Source of the DNA: Huiozyma naganishii CBS 8797
Taxonomy: Eukaryota; Ascomycota; Saccharomycetes; Saccharomycetales; Saccharomycetaceae
Direction of reading: 5' to 3'
Assembly: GCF_000348985.1 (NCBI RefSeq)
Contig: NC_035923.1
Location: 1,054,001-1,118,000, forward strand
DNA length: 64,000 nucleotides
Shown here: in pieces, positions 30,976 through 42,017 of the stretch
How the letters are laid out: every line of letters starts with the position of its first letter
Numbering within the stretch: the stretch's first letter is position 1
Notes under the pieces: generated by a model
Databases searched by the model: none
Seen by the model: only the letters and a program-made list of their open reading frames with translations
What the model was told of the DNA's origin: nothing
Made by a program: the position numbers and the translations under genes

Positions 30976-31878
30976 ATGGTCAACAAAATTAGGATTAGTG
31001 TTGTCGTCCAGGGGACCGATGCTAGTGATCTGGTGCTAACCCCGTTGATATTCAAGCTAGAGGATGTGGAAAGAGCGAGGAAACTTGGTGTTTGCGGTAT
31101 TCTGGCCGGTACTTTACCGACTGCAGCCCAACAGAACATGTTTTTGTCTGTTCCTCTTAAACTGATGGCCGAGGAGGCTATATGGCTGTTTTTAAGTGGC
31201 CATGCAGAGGTCGTTCATCTAAGGAGCCCTACTAGCAGCTTGATTGGTAACTTGATCAAGGAAAACCTTGAGTCATTACAAGCAGCCAATGAAAGTAAGC
31301 TACAGGAGTCTTTCCGTCTGCAGAGACAGTTTAAAGTGGAACAGCATCGGCTTAAGCTAGAGAGTTTGGGCCGTTTACCACCAGGGGGTGAGTTGCCTCA
31401 CGATCCACAGATTGACAGCTTGATTGATTCATCGTTGTTTGTGGAAACTGCAAACAGTTCATCAATATTATCCAAGCTAAGCAGCAAGCAGCAACAAGAC
31501 GGGTGCATTGATGCCCAAATAATCAATTGTATGATTGCCAATTACTCCAACTGGGACAATTACTTGCTCTACCAGTCACTACGAGAGAATGGCTATGTTC
31601 TGTCTCCCGGTGCCCGTTTTGGTGGGTTGTACATTGCATACCCGGGCGACCCACTACGATACCACTCGCACATTACCGTACAACCAGCAATAGACTACTA
31701 CAAGGAGGGCATTGATTTGACACTACTGACCAGTGGGGCAAGACTGGGGACAAGTGTCAAGAAGATGTGGGTCATTGGAGGGGTGAAAAATTACGGTACT
31801 AAGCAGGAGGAATTACGTAAGCCCAAAGCACCTGCAGACGTTTCCTTCTTCTCAATTGAATGGGCTGGTTTTGGTTAA
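30976..31878 (+). CDS. SEN34: Sen34, tRNA-splicing endonuclease subunit
   Basis: 300 residues from the ATG at 30976; an earlier in-frame ATG at 30883 would add 31 unconserved residues, and the frame above it has only a TTG. S. cerevisiae Sen34 has 275 residues and starts near the segment LTPLIFKLEDVERARKLG. Sen34 cuts the 3' splice site of pre-tRNAs. GTLPTAAQQNMFLSVPL is a strong family match. The catalytic triad is visible as Tyr in YIAYPGDPLRY, His in YHSHITVQ and Lys in TSVKKMW, and the protein ends FFSIEWAGFG. Divergent from RFA1. The intron in tRNA-Ser(GCT) at 7284 is a likely substrate. Confidence 0.94.
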   Translation: MVNKIRISVVVQGTDASDLVLTPLIFKLEDVERARKLGVCGILAGTLPTAAQQNMFLSVPLKLMAEEAIWLFLSGHAEVVHLRSPTSSLIGNLIKENLESLQAANESKLQESFRLQRQFKVEQHRLKLESLGRLPPGGELPHDPQIDSLIDSSLFVETANSSSILSKLSSKQQQDGCIDAQIINCMIANYSNWDNYLLYQSLRENGYVLSPGARFGGLYIAYPGDPLRYHSHITVQPAIDYYKEGIDLTLLTSGARLGTSVKKMWVIGGVKNYGTKQEELRKPKAPADVSFFSIEWAGFG

Positions 31879-32698
31879 GCGAGAAGATGGGGCTGCGGAT
31901 GGGAATATGCTTCCCTTTTTTAAGGCAAGAAGAAGGAGTACAACAATAGCAATGCATACTTGCCTCCCCAAAGGTAAAATACACCGTTTGCCTACGCGGA
32001 TACCCTGTTTTCGACTGGATATTGATGTACGGTAGCAGCATTTGGTAATGGATGTTTTTTATTACTTCTCCGGAAAAAATCTCTACATCCAGCGTTTTGG
32101 AGGACCAGAAGAGGCCTTGATGAAGAAGCACTCGTACAATTGGGCAATGGCTCATGCACGGTTCGTTACATTAGTTGCAGTGCCAACCCTTCAGCATGTC
32201 CCTTATTTCTTCCATTATTATTGTTATTTTCACGACCTTTTTTTTCCCAATTGACTTGCAATAAACATTCCACTTTAGTGACAAACCTTGAAGAGGTCGA
32301 CTTAAGAGCCGTTTTAAGGTACGTATGAATTAGCCCACTATGATGAGTGGGCTTACAACCTCAGTGCCGTTTTTTTTCTCTTCAGTCCAAACATATTCGA
32401 CATTTGACTTTGCAATTGGTCGTTAAGGGGACAGGCTGCCTTTTTCTACACCGTTTCAATTCTTAGACACTAGCATATTGTTATCAATTGACCGGGGTAT
32501 AAATATATCGCTGCTGCTGATGCCAATAATTCTTTTTTTTGCCACTCACTCTTGACTACCTGTCCCTTCAAAGAACAAATAAGGTAGTGTTGTAAGTAGA
32601 TTTGCAAGCTCTTACTACACTGAACAATCGTACTTCTCCCACGTACTAGATATTTTTGTATTGTGCAACTGAGCATATCACGCGCGTTCAATTGAATT
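31879..32698. promoter_or_regulatory. SEN34-PMA1 intergenic region, PMA1 promoter
   Basis: Long promoter without genes. It contains an 8-bp perfect inverted repeat AGCCCACT/AGTGGGCT with a 6-nt loop at 32332-32353 and a TATAAATA box at 32498-32505, about 195 bp before the ATG. The PMA1 promoter in S. cerevisiae is driven by Rap1 and Gcr1; I did not find a convincing Rap1 consensus here. Confidence 0.6.
32498..32505 (+). promoter_or_regulatory. TATA box, PMA1
   Basis: TATAAATA within ccggggtataaatatatc, the best TATA match upstream of PMA1. Confidence 0.6.
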
Positions 32699-35455
32699 AT
32701 GGCCGGTAACGCCCCAGACGAGGGTTTGGAAGAAGTCAGCCCGAAGACAACTACACCACCAACATCCTCAAAGTCAGAAAAAAATGCAGCTTCCAATTAC
32801 GCATCCGACTCTGAAGATGATATCGACGCCTTGATCGATGAGCTACAATCAAACAGAGACTCAGAAAGTGGTTCTGAGGAAATCGATGAAGAACACGCTG
32901 TAGGGGATGCAAGACCCATCCCAGAATATATGCTACAAACTGATCCAAATACAGGGCTGTCATCGGATGAGGTTTCTGCCAGAAGGAAGAAGTTTGGTCT
33001 TAACCAAATGCAAGAGGAGCACGAAAACATTGTTATCAAGTTTCTGTCTTATTTCATCGGCCCAATCCAGTTCGTTATGGAAGCTGCGGCTATCCTGGCC
33101 GCAGGTTTATCCGATTGGGTTGATTTCGGTGTTATCTGTGGTTTACTGATGTTAAACGCCTGCGTTGGGTTCATTCAAGAATTCCAAGCGGGGTCCATAG
33201 TCGACGCCTTGAAGAAAACGTTGGCCAATACTGCCGTGGTCATCAGAGATGGTGAGCTAGAAGAGGTACCCGCCAACGAGGTTGTTCCCGGGGATATTCT
33301 GCAATTGGAAGACGGTTCCATTATTCCTGCTGATGGGCGGTTTGTCACGGAAGACTGCTATTTACAAGTGGATCAGTCTGCAATTACTGGTGAATCCTTG
33401 GCAGTCGACAAGCGCTTTGGAGACCAGGCATTTTCCTCATCTACCGTTAAGACTGGAGAAGGGTTTATACTGGTCACCGCTACTGGTGACAACACTTTCG
33501 TTGGTAGAGCTGCTGCTTTGGTCAACAAGGCTTCCGGTGGACAAGGTCATTTCACGGAAGTTTTGAACGGAATTGGGATTATTTTACTGGTGCTTGTCAT
33601 TGTGACGCTGCTCTTGGTATGGACTGCGTGTTTTTACAGAACTGATAGTATCGTTACTATATTGCGGTTTACCCTGGGTATTACAATTATTGGTGTTCCA
33701 GTCGGTCTACCAGCTGTCGTGACCACTACTATGGCTGTAGGCGCTGCCTACCTGGCCAAGAAGCAAGCCATTGTTCAGAAATTGTCTGCTATTGAATCTC
33801 TCGCCGGTGTCGAAATTTTGTGCTCTGATAAGACAGGTACCTTGACCAAGAATAAGCTGTCTTTGAGCGAGCCGTACACTGTTCCTGGGGTTTCTGCTGA
33901 TGACTTGATGTTAACTGCTTGTTTGGCTGCTTCCAGGAAAAAGAAAGGTTTAGATGCTATCGACAAGGCTTTCTTGAAGGCATTGGCCCATTATCCAGTT
34001 GCCAAGGATTCCTTGACTAAGTTCAAGGTCTTGGAGTTCCACCCATTCGATCCTGTCTCAAAGAAAGTTACTGCTGTTGTTGAATCCCCAGAGGGTGAAA
34101 GAATCATCTGTGTCAAAGGTGCACCTCTGTTTGTTTTGAAAACCGTTGAGGAAGACCATCCAATCCCAGAAGATATTCACGAAGCATACGAAAGCAAAGT
34201 TGCAGAACTGGCGTCCCGGGGGTTTAGGTCTTTGGGTGTAGCCAGAAAGAGAGGCGAGGGACACTGGGAAATCTTGGGTGTCATGCCCTGTATGGATCCT
34301 CCAAGAGACGACACTGCCGAAACTGTTAATGAAGCAAAAAACTTGGGTTTAAGGGTCAAGATGCTGACTGGTGATGCGGTTGGAATTGCCAAGGAAACCT
34401 GCAGATTATTAGGTCTTGGCTCCAATATTTACAATGCTGAAAGGCTAGGTCTTGGTGGCGGTGGTGATATGCCAGGTTCTGAGTTGGCAGACTTTGTTGA
34501 AAATGCTGATGGTTTTGCAGAAGTATTCCCACAACATAAGTACAGGGTTGTTGAGCTCTTGCAGAACAGAGGTTATTTGGTTGCCATGACCGGGGATGGT
34601 GTCAACGATGCCCCATCTCTAAAAAAGGCAGACACTGGTATTGCTGTCGAAGGTGCCACGGATGCTGCTAGATCCGCTGCCGACATTGTTTTCTTAGCCC
34701 CTGGTTTGTCAGCTATTATCGATGCTTTGAAGACCTCCAGACAAATTTTCCACAGAATGTACTCTTACGTCGTCTACCGTATCGCTTTGTCTCTACATTT
34801 GGAAATTTTCTTGGGTCTATGGATTGCGATTTTGAACCACTCTTTACAGATTGAACTGATTGTTTTCATTGCAATTTTTGCCGATGTTGCCACTTTGGCC
34901 ATTGCTTATGACAATGCTCCCTTCTCACCCATGCCTGTAAAGTGGAACTTGCCGCGGTTATGGGGTATGTCTATTGTACTGGGTATTGTTTTAGCGATCG
35001 GCACGTGGATTACATTAACTACCATGTTTTTACCAAAGGGAGGTATCATTCAAAATTTTGGGTCCATTGATGGTGTCTTGTTTTTGCAGATCTCGTTGAC
35101 TGAGAATTGGCTGATTTTTATTACTAGAGCCGTCGGCCCATTTTGGTCTTCAATTCCATCTTGGCAACTAGCCGGTGCGGTTTTTGCCGTTGATGTCATA
35201 GCGACCATCTTCACATTGTTTGGGTGGTGGTCACAAAATTGGACAGATATTGTTACCGTTGTTCGTGTGTACATCTGGTCTCTGGGGATATTCTGCGTTT
35301 TAGGTGGGTTTTACTACATCATGTCAACTTCCGAAGCTTTTGACAGGTTAATGAACGGGAAGCCATTAAAATCGCAAGCAAAGCCCTCCAGAATGCTAGA
35401 AGATTTTTTTGCCTCCATGAGACGTGTCTCGACTCAGCACGAAAAGGATTCTTAG
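32699..35455 (+). CDS. PMA1: Plasma-membrane H+-ATPase
   Basis: 918 residues, the same length as S. cerevisiae Pma1, the P3A-type pump that exports protons and powers nutrient uptake. The phosphorylation motif CSDKTGTLT places the catalytic Asp near residue 378. The dephosphorylation loop TGES, the hinge [15 protein letters not shown] and ten membrane segments are all present. The N-terminal 90 residues are acidic and Ser-rich and vary from the yeast protein. The C-terminal autoinhibitory tail carries [11 protein letters not shown], corresponding to the regulated Ser/Thr pair of the yeast protein. Codon usage is strongly biased, as expected for an abundant protein. In S. cerevisiae PMA1 (YGL008C) lies near CDH1. 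Confidence 0.98.
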   Translation: MAGNAPDEGLEEVSPKTTTPPTSSKSEKNAASNYASDSEDDIDALIDELQSNRDSESGSEEIDEEHAVGDARPIPEYMLQTDPNTGLSSDEVSARRKKFGLNQMQEEHENIVIKFLSYFIGPIQFVMEAAAILAAGLSDWVDFGVICGLLMLNACVGFIQEFQAGSIVDALKKTLANTAVVIRDGELEEVPANEVVPGDILQLEDGSIIPADGRFVTEDCYLQVDQSAITGESLAVDKRFGDQAFSSSTVKTGEGFILVTATGDNTFVGRAAALVNKASGGQGHFTEVLNGIGIILLVLVIVTLLLVWTACFYRTDSIVTILRFTLGITIIGVPVGLPAVVTTTMAVGAAYLAKKQAIVQKLSAIESLAGVEILCSDKTGTLTKNKLSLSEPYTVPGVSADDLMLTACLAASRKKKGLDAIDKAFLKALAHYPVAKDSLTKFKVLEFHPFDPVSKKVTAVVESPEGERIICVKGAPLFVLKTVEEDHPIPEDIHEAYESKVAELASRGFRSLGVARKRGEGHWEILGVMPCMDPPRDDTAETVNEAKNLGLRVKMLTGDAVGIAKETCRLLGLGSNIYNAERLGLGGGGDMPGSELADFVENADGFAEVFPQHKYRVVELLQNRGYLVAMTGDGVNDAPSLKKADTGIAVEGATDAARSAADIVFLAPGLSAIIDALKTSRQIFHRMYSYVVYRIALSLHLEIFLGLWIAILNHSLQIELIVFIAIFADVATLAIAYDNAPFSPMPVKWNLPRLWGMSIVLGIVLAIGTWITLTTMFLPKGGIIQNFGSIDGVLFLQISLTENWLIFITRAVGPFWSSIPSWQLAGAVFAVDVIATIFTLFGWWSQNWTDIVTVVRVYIWSLGIFCVLGGFYYIMSTSEAFDRLMNGKPLKSQAKPSRMLEDFFASMRRVSTQHEKDS

Positions 35456-35637
35456 TTGAGATGGCACTTTCCATATCGTCCTTTCTACTAAATTCTTATT
35501 TCTTTACTTATTATACTTTTCTTTTACTCATTTAATAATTTAACTAATATGACCAACATTATATCGTACTTAGCAGAGTCGCCACAAGTAACGGCGAAGA
35601 TCGAGGATAAATCGTGAATCTCCCCCTTGTGATGGAT
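35456..35637. other. PMA1 3' flank
   Basis: T-rich 3' region with polyadenylation-type sequence. Nothing else seen. Confidence 0.4.
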
Positions 35638-35982
35638 TATCCAAAAGAGACTTGGTGCAAATCCAATTGTTTTTATACCCTCTTAACGAGTTGTTGAAGG
35701 ACAGAATCAATTCACAAACTCCTAAGACCTTAGTGGAGGCTATGTCCATCGGTAGCTCTGCTGCTATGCTGGTTGCCGATCAACTATTCCGCTCTCCACC
35801 GGAGCGGAGTTCTATGAAAACAAACAAAGAGCGTTCTGCTGTTCCTAAACCGAGCCGCAACTGTTGTCTGCTACTACTGTCAGATTCCGGGACATAAGTC
35901 CACTGATTGTCGCAAGAGGCAACGTGACGAGTCGAGCCCAAATTCGTACCCTATCAAGAATCCCAGAATCACCGCTTTCTGA
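35638..35982 (+). pseudogene. LTR-retrotransposon gag fragment, plus copy
   Basis: The first part encodes QIQLFLYPLNELLKDRIN and TPKTLVEAMSIGSS, shared with the inverted copy at 36086-36380. After a frameshift around 35830-35865, another frame gives a zinc knuckle CYYCQIPGHKSTDC (canonical CX2CX4HX4C) followed by a basic tail to a stop at 35982. The arrangement, helical capsid then a single knuckle, fits a Ty3/gypsy-like Gag. No ATG, so not a gene. Confidence 0.75.
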
Positions 35983-36085
35983 CAAAATATTTCATCTTTC
36001 GTGTTATTAGTTCTTCTGGGGGGGGGTTAATGGGGTACTGATTAGGCCGTGACTCGTCCCGCTGTCTTTTGCGGCATTTGTTGAT

Positions 36086-36380
36086 TTATGGCCCTGGATC
36101 TGGCAATAATATTAGATATATGATGCGGATTGGTTGAAGATAGCGGTATCTCCCTTTTTTGGTTGCATTAAGGTTGGTTCTGGGTGCGAACAAAATAAAT
36201 GATCGGCAACCAGTAGTGGAGTTGCCAATAAATATAGCCTCCACTAGTGTCTTAGGAGTCTGCAAATTGATTCTGTCCTTCAGTAACTCATTTAGAAGGT
36301 ACAGAAACAATTGGATTTGAACGTGGTCTCCTTTGAACAAATGAGGGACGTCCCCACTCCGCTTCTCGAAGTAGCCAACA
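36086..36380 (-). pseudogene. LTR-retrotransposon gag fragment, inverted copy
   Basis: Encodes YFEKRSGDVPHLFKGDHVQ, then IQLFLYLLNELLKDRINLQ and TPKTLVEAIFIGNS, clearly homologous to the plus copy at 35638 (75-80% identical DNA by eye). The zinc knuckle is lost. The two fragments point towards each other with about 100-260 bp between the homologous parts, forming an imperfect inverted repeat. Confidence 0.75.
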
Positions 36381-37704
36381 TATTAACTAAAAAGCTTGTT
36401 TGTATTCAACAGTTCATAATCTTTTTTTTTGAGTAGTTTTTTGTTAAAATGCTACCATATTTTTCCTTTATGATGGACAAAGATTTTTCCAGCTGTAAGA
36501 AACATAAACATGTAGTACTGTGAAAGAGGACGTCTATTCTCACAGAGCATCTTTACAGATTTACAAAAACTGGAAAGGGTGTAACGACTTCCCACGTAGC
36601 TACTACAAGAAAAGAATAGATTACAAAGAAAAGGGAAAAAAAACAAGATTTTTAAATGTCAGATATTGAGCTTTGGTAAAAAGGTTATCTTCCTGTGTAT
36701 TTTGGTTCAGAAGCAGAACTGAAAAGTAAAGTTTATCATCATTTAAAAAAAATCGGTTAATTTTTCCCAGAATCGAAGAAAGCAGTTAAAGCTCCCACTC
36801 ACCAAGAAAGAAAAAAAAGTAGTTGTCATTATTTGCTGCAGGTATTTCTCTGTGTCATTCTTTTTATTGGAAATATTATGTTCAGATGGTGATGCATGAT
36901 ATTATCCATAGCACATATTCGAAGAATCATCGCTGGATAGTTAAAGACAAATGTGGTGCCTATTCATCAAATAATAAAAATAAAAAAAGAGGAATTCATG
37001 AAGCAGATGGAAATAACAAAGGAAGGTTGAGCTGAATGCAACTTTCCATGCTAGCAAATCATGACTTTCAATAGTAGCTTAGCTTTTTAAGAAATAATAA
37101 TGTGAAATTTGAGATAAAAAGTTTGATCATAAACGAAGAATTCCTAAATAACAATTTGTTCCTGCATATACTTCCTCAGTGCGATATTAAATATCAAAGT
37201 TTTCATAATCACTTGAAACTTTTTAGAAATATCACAAAAAAACTTTAAGTCAAAACGTCGAGTATGTAGCTGTGCCATCAAAATATATGTGCTAGATACC
37301 TAACTAACAATAAAAGGCATACATTTCCAATGGACCTCTACAACGTCGCGGTGATAGCTACAGCTGTTGGATTTTATGATAAGTGGAATCCACTAATGGG
37401 AATGTTAGAAACACACAGCTTTTTCTCACTTTTTTTTATACTAAAAAACCTTTCCGTCACCAGCAAGAGCGAGAAATTTTTTCTAATATCACTTCACACG
37501 TTAGGTGCATTTCAAAGAATTAGGTCTTGGTCACTCCTGGGGTGAACTTCAAAACCAAGAAATATGGTCAATGATACTCCGACAAGGCTTGAAGACATAT
37601 TTGATAGACTTTGAGATGTGATATTTATTAATTTGCGGAATATAGTACTTAACAAATTAAATAAAAAAAGAAGTAATTAATTAACTAATGACAGGTTAAG
37701 AAAT
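36381..37704. other. Gene-free AT-rich region
   Basis: About 1.3 kb of AT-rich DNA. A 71-codon ORF at 37330-37545 begins with ATG, but its product resembles nothing I know. No LTR could be delimited. Confidence 0.4.
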
Positions 37705-38028
37705 TTATTCGGCAGCAGCTCTGGTGTAGATAGCTTGCTTGGAGTGCTTGGAGACTGGCTTGATGATACCTTCAGCTTCCAAGTGTTTTAGGGCAACTCT
37801 GGCTAGAGAACCACCAATCTTTAATCTGTCAACCAAGACAGACACGGAGACGTATCTGTATGTTGGGACCTCCTTCAAGATTCTGTCGTACTTCTCTTGG
37901 TCTAGGATGACGGCGTGAGCGGCCTTGTCCTTCATGGACTTCTTGGACCACTTCTTCTTAGACTTCTTACCACCGGCCATAGCGGCAGCGGCCTTGGCAG
38001 CCTTGGACAATTGTTGTTTTGGAGGCAT
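37705..38028 (-). CDS. RPS25: 40S ribosomal protein eS25
   Basis: 107 residues (S. cerevisiae Rps25 108). The Lys-rich N-terminus ([20 protein letters not shown], then KKSKKKWSK) and the winged-helix body with [20 protein letters not shown] are intact. eS25 sits on the small-subunit head and is needed for IRES-driven initiation and for readthrough. Intronless, as in yeast. The two S. cerevisiae ohnologs are RPS25A (YGR027C) and RPS25B (YLR333C); the second lies directly beside MID2, from which this gene is separated by the EFB1-PMA1 block. A Rap1-like site is about 270 bp upstream. Confidence 0.98.
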   Translation of the reverse strand: MPPKQQLSKAAKAAAAMAGGKKSKKKWSKKSMKDKAAHAVILDQEKYDRILKEVPTYRYVSVSVLVDRLKIGGSLARVALKHLEAEGIIKPVSKHSKQAIYTRAAAE

Positions 38029-40184
38029 GGTTAACTATCTATAATAAAATGGAGGGGTTGGATTATTGTTAGTATAAGCTAATCGCGAATAGAGGGGTTT
38101 CTTCTTGATAAGGAAGCCAGAGGTTGAGCGGGAGCAAAGCTGGGTATAATCAGATGGCAGGCTGGTTCATGATTTGAACAACTGACATTCATATTTCACA
38201 TTTTGGAATTTAATACAAAACGTTGGTATCCAGAAGCTATGGCCAACAAAACGCCACTGAGAGCTTCACCGCTCTTTCCCTTATCGCCCTTCTATCAAAT
38301 TATGGGTGTACATACTCTAAAACAATGTTCTTGGTTTCCTTAGTTCTAACGCTTCAACACTAGGAATCAACCTGGATTTGAGTTTTGTAAAAGATTGGAT
38401 TTTGAGTATTCTAAATGCCAGGCCAAAAAACTGCACTGTTTGCGTCTGCGCGTATAAATTCCTAAAACGGAAAGCAGCAAAAAAAATTAGAAAAAACTAA
38501 AAATATAAAAATATAAATATAATAAAATGTCTGGATGTTAAATTCAGGAATGGACCAAGTTTTCTCTTTTAGGTATTCGATGAGCAAGAAGCCGGACAGG
38601 AAACTGAAAGATGGCTATGATAGCAATTGTTTGTAAACGTTCACTGTTTTAGATCGTAGTAAAATAAAATTATTTGCTACTAAACAACTTGATAATGTCC
38701 TTCTCTGGATGGGCTACTTGTGGCCTGCTACTGGAAACTATCTTTTTAAATGATTTATTACTGCATAGACCTGAGTACCTTTTTCCATATAGTTATTGAA
38801 ATCAACTCTTCCATTTATTGCTGGCCTCCTTTGTGTGTTTATATTTTCCATGCATGCGCTTGTAGGATATTTATTCCACAGCTTCACTTCCTCTATGCTG
38901 AATTCATTTTTGATTAAAAGCGCTATCTTCTATGTTTCTTATATCAGCTACAGGTCTATTCAGATCTATAATTCCAAAAGTACCATGAGGTTCTAGACAG
39001 AACCCTTTACTAAACAGGATAATATATAATTTTCTTTCTGAACTGTTAGAGAGGCCGGAATAACCATTGCATATTGGATAAATGGGATGTGGCGTACAAT
39101 TGTCTTCGATCTTTTGCTGGTTAACGTACGGTTTCAATTTCTCTCAATCGAAAACTTTTCCTGATTAAAAGCGAGATCATTTCAAAGCTCTTCTTGCTCT
39201 TGACCTTGTATACCCCTTTGCTGATTATGGTCGCAGATAATATTCAAACTTTTTACTTTGTTCTCTTACATTTATGTCCTGATCCCTCCTCTAAATTGAC
39301 TCACAGTGGTTTCTTTTTGAATATATGCTACCTCTCCTTCCATGGCTCGATACAAGGCAGAGGTGCTGTTTTTGTAAGGTGCATTGTGAAGTAGTCGAGG
39401 TGAGTTCTAGAAGGACAAGGCGACCGATGTGGGAAGATATGTTGTGCAGCCGGTACTGTTTCTCGCTGCTTCTGGGTTCTTGTGCCTGAAGAGTCTTATT
39501 GCGGGTCTAAACACCCGTCAGTGAGCAACGAAGGATTTGGCGGATTACTAGCTTCTAGTATAAACTTACTCAATAAATTTGCCAATTGATGATGAGCTCA
39601 TTAGTTAGTTAAGATTATTTCTCTCATATTTACTCTTTTTTTCAGTGTAACATACGTGATTGCCCCTTTGTACTGGTGTGAGCACCAACCCTTAAGACAG
39701 GTCAAACGTTGTATTGGTATTGCAATCACTATTTACTCCTGATCCAAACCTATGCTTCTATCCAGGATTATACCGATCTCTCATTTCTGAAATTCTGTCA
39801 GTCAAATCCGATGGTAGTGAAGCGCACAGGACGACAACGTCTAATTGAATATCTGTTTGGAAGGCATACTATATTCAAAATCTAGCAGTGTCCTTTGTCT
39901 ATATTATATTTTTTCAATCCGTAAAATAAAGTTACGCCATCGAAGAGTTCCCTTTCCAGAAGAGCCACCACTGGACAAATCGTCCCAAAAACTATGTACA
40001 CTGCAAGAGCCCTGCCAGGTATTCTGGTAGGACTTTGAAGACTACGAGGGGGCCGGCTAGAATATTAAAACATTAATATAGAAACTATTAGCATATTGAT
40101 AAAGCAATGTTGGTACAGGTGACGCACCAGGTTTGGGAAGTGCGGGAAGGGCAGTGGCACACTGATAATCGGGGAGGACGCGGT
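38029..40184. other. Gene-free region between RPS25 and family member B
   Basis: 2.1 kb, without coding evidence. The RPS25 promoter is at the left end. A segment at about 39835-39935 is roughly 70-75% identical to 43570-43670 in the same orientation, so it shares an origin with the relic there. Confidence 0.45.
38297..38309 (-). promoter_or_regulatory. Rap1-like site, RPS25 promoter
   Basis: The minus strand reads ACACCCATAATTT, close to the Rap1 consensus ACACCCATACATT. Its position, about 270 bp from the start codon, is typical of ribosomal protein genes. Confidence 0.55.
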
Positions 40185-42017
40185 TTAGTGGATGTCGAAC
40201 GCGTCCAATACCTCGCCAATCTTCATGTTGACTCTTACTCCTAGGCTGGGTTTATCAGCCTCCATGCAGCGGAGCCAGGCGATCTTTTCCTGGACTCTCA
40301 CGGGAATGCCGTGGCGCAAGTCCATTCCATGTAATCGCCGGTACACCTCCTTTTTCTCGGAGACCAGCCGCGAGAAGAGCTCGACCTCGCTGGCATATCT
40401 GCCATCCATCATGTCGAGGGAGTCCAGCACACGATGCAGTTTCACCATCAGCCTGTCCTTGTAGAGCAGGTACTCCCCTTTCGCCTTTCTTCTAGACGTT
40501 GCATCGGGGGCCTGCTCCATGGTGAGTCTTAATTGGCGTCCGGTCTCGAGACACCTGCTGATGTTATTCATCGTGGTGAGGTTGTGTTCTTGATATTTTC
40601 CTAGGAGGGCCAGCTTGTCTTGCAGCAGGCCTGTCAAATTGCCGACTTCGGTCCTGATGTTGTCACAAATGTGGCCGCGGTAGTCGTTGCCGTCTATATT
40701 TGCTGCAATCAGAGAGTCTAGCCACAGCGAGACGTGCAGGCTGTGTTTGTACTTGCGCCACGTCTCTTCTTCGAGCTTCAAAAGACGTGTGAACATCAGC
40801 TTTGCGGCACTATATCCATCCGCATCACCGCATCCCGGGGCGTCGACAGGGCGAGTAGGGAGCGCGGGCTCCTCAGGGTCCGGGCTGTGTTTGAACAGTT
40901 TCCGGTACAGTGCTGTTGTCCTTGTCTTCACTGTGCCCTTCATGCCTTTGATCTTCCGCAGCCGGAATTCCAGTGAGGCCCGTTTGAGTTCCTTGATGGT
41001 TGCTTGCGCCCTGGTGTATTCTGCGCGCGAAGCGTCCTTGAACTTTCTCCAGCGGCGAAGGTCGTGTGTGTCTATGGTTCTGAACCTTGGAGTGATGTCC
41101 GGGTCGTGGTCGCCGAAGTTGTTCAAGGCGTAGTCGTAGCCGTTCCTGTTGTCTTTGGAGACCCTGTCAATCCAGCCGATCCTGCCGTTTCTGCCTTTTC
41201 TACGGGCACCGTCGTCAAGACCCTCCTCGCACATCTCATCGTTTCCTATAGCTACTCCAAGGTCTGTACTGTTGGGGGCAGTGCGGACGTTGTTTTGCGG
41301 AGGTACTAACCCTTGGGGGTGGGTGTTCGCAACGGAATTGGGAGAGATGATGGAGAGGGGTCTGCCACTAGGAACCGAGTGTACAGTGGTTTCTGTGGGG
41401 CGTGGTGCCGGTTTCTGGGCTTCTATCGGATGAGAAATGGCTTTTGCTTGGCGGGCTCTTGCGACAACGCGCTGGAACCTCAATTTAGAGTGCTCGCTTG
41501 TGGATGGGACCTGTGGTGGAACCTGTGATGGGGCCTGTGATTCCCTTGGATCTAGGGATGGCGGTGGCTGGTTCTCGGTTGGGGTGGCACGGGACTGGGC
41601 GCCCCTGTTGGCGAAGGGAGCGTTGAACAGCGCCGTAACGGCGCTTGGGATCTCCGAGCTGAACATGCAGCCCTCTTTGGGTTGAGGGTACTCTGCCTCC
41701 TCAACAGCCTTCTTGATTGCCGCGCTGCATTGTCTGTCCTGCTCCTGGACCATGGCGTACCTGATTTCCTCTTGCTCATGGATGTAGGAGACCAAAGCTT
41801 CGTCGCAGGCGATCAGCCCCGCGTCTACTTTCTCGGATAAGGTCGCACACGACATAGGGGGTCGGCCCATGCATGTGGTGCAGCCCTTTGGGCGGACATA
41901 GTGTTCGATGTCCAGTTCGTAGGTTTCCACTTCTTCCCTGGTGAAGAGATTCACAAAGCGTGCTTTCACGGTTCTTTTGGCCTTGGTGGCTTTCTCGATG
42001 AAGGTAACAAAATTCAT
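40185..42017 (-). CDS. Unrecognised Cys-motif protein, family member B
   Basis: 610 residues, ATG at 42017. Not recognised from S. cerevisiae. The N-terminus matches member A: YELDIEHYVRPKGCTTCMG with CX2C and a third Cys seven residues later, then CDEALVSYIHEQEEIRYAM. The middle (about 120-270) is Pro/Ser/Thr-rich and probably disordered. A basic helical region follows (about 315-385; DLRRWRKFKDASRAEYTR, then LYRKLFKH), also shared with A. The last 220 residues, absent from A, form charged helices. The DNA of the last roughly 160 codons is repeated almost perfectly in inverted orientation at 42525-43025. No membrane segments. The promoter carries the same palindrome as A. Confidence 0.72.
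   Translation of the reverse strand: MNFVTFIEKATKAKRTVKARFVNLFTREEVETYELDIEHYVRPKGCTTCMGRPPMSCATLSEKVDAGLIACDEALVSYIHEQEEIRYAMVQEQDRQCSAAIKKAVEEAEYPQPKEGCMFSSEIPSAVTALFNAPFANRGAQSRATPTENQPPPSLDPRESQAPSQVPPQVPSTSEHSKLRFQRVVARARQAKAISHPIEAQKPAPRPTETTVHSVPSGRPLSIISPNSVANTHPQGLVPPQNNVRTAPNSTDLGVAIGNDEMCEEGLDDGARRKGRNGRIGWIDRVSKDNRNGYDYALNNFGDHDPDITPRFRTIDTHDLRRWRKFKDASRAEYTRAQATIKELKRASLEFRLRKIKGMKGTVKTRTTALYRKLFKHSPDPEEPALPTRPVDAPGCGDADGYSAAKLMFTRLLKLEEETWRKYKHSLHVSLWLDSLIAANIDGNDYRGHICDNIRTEVGNLTGLLQDKLALLGKYQEHNLTTMNNISRCLETGRQLRLTMEQAPDATSRRKAKGEYLLYKDRLMVKLHRVLDSLDMMDGRYASEVELFSRLVSEKKEVYRRLHGMDLRHGIPVRVQEKIAWLRCMEADKPSLGVRVNMKIGEVLDAFDIH
40210..40690 (-). repeat. Inverted repeat arm 1 (3' end of member B)
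   Basis: Near-identical to the reverse complement of 42525-43025; only a handful of differences over most of the length, more at the inner end. It lies within the coding sequence of member B. Arm length is about 0.5 kb, the spacer about 1.85 kb. Confidence 0.88.

Noticed and set aside
37330..37545. 71-codon ATG ORF and a TGTTGGA that resembles an LTR start at about 37365
   Set aside because: No matching LTR end, no target duplication and no protein similarity.
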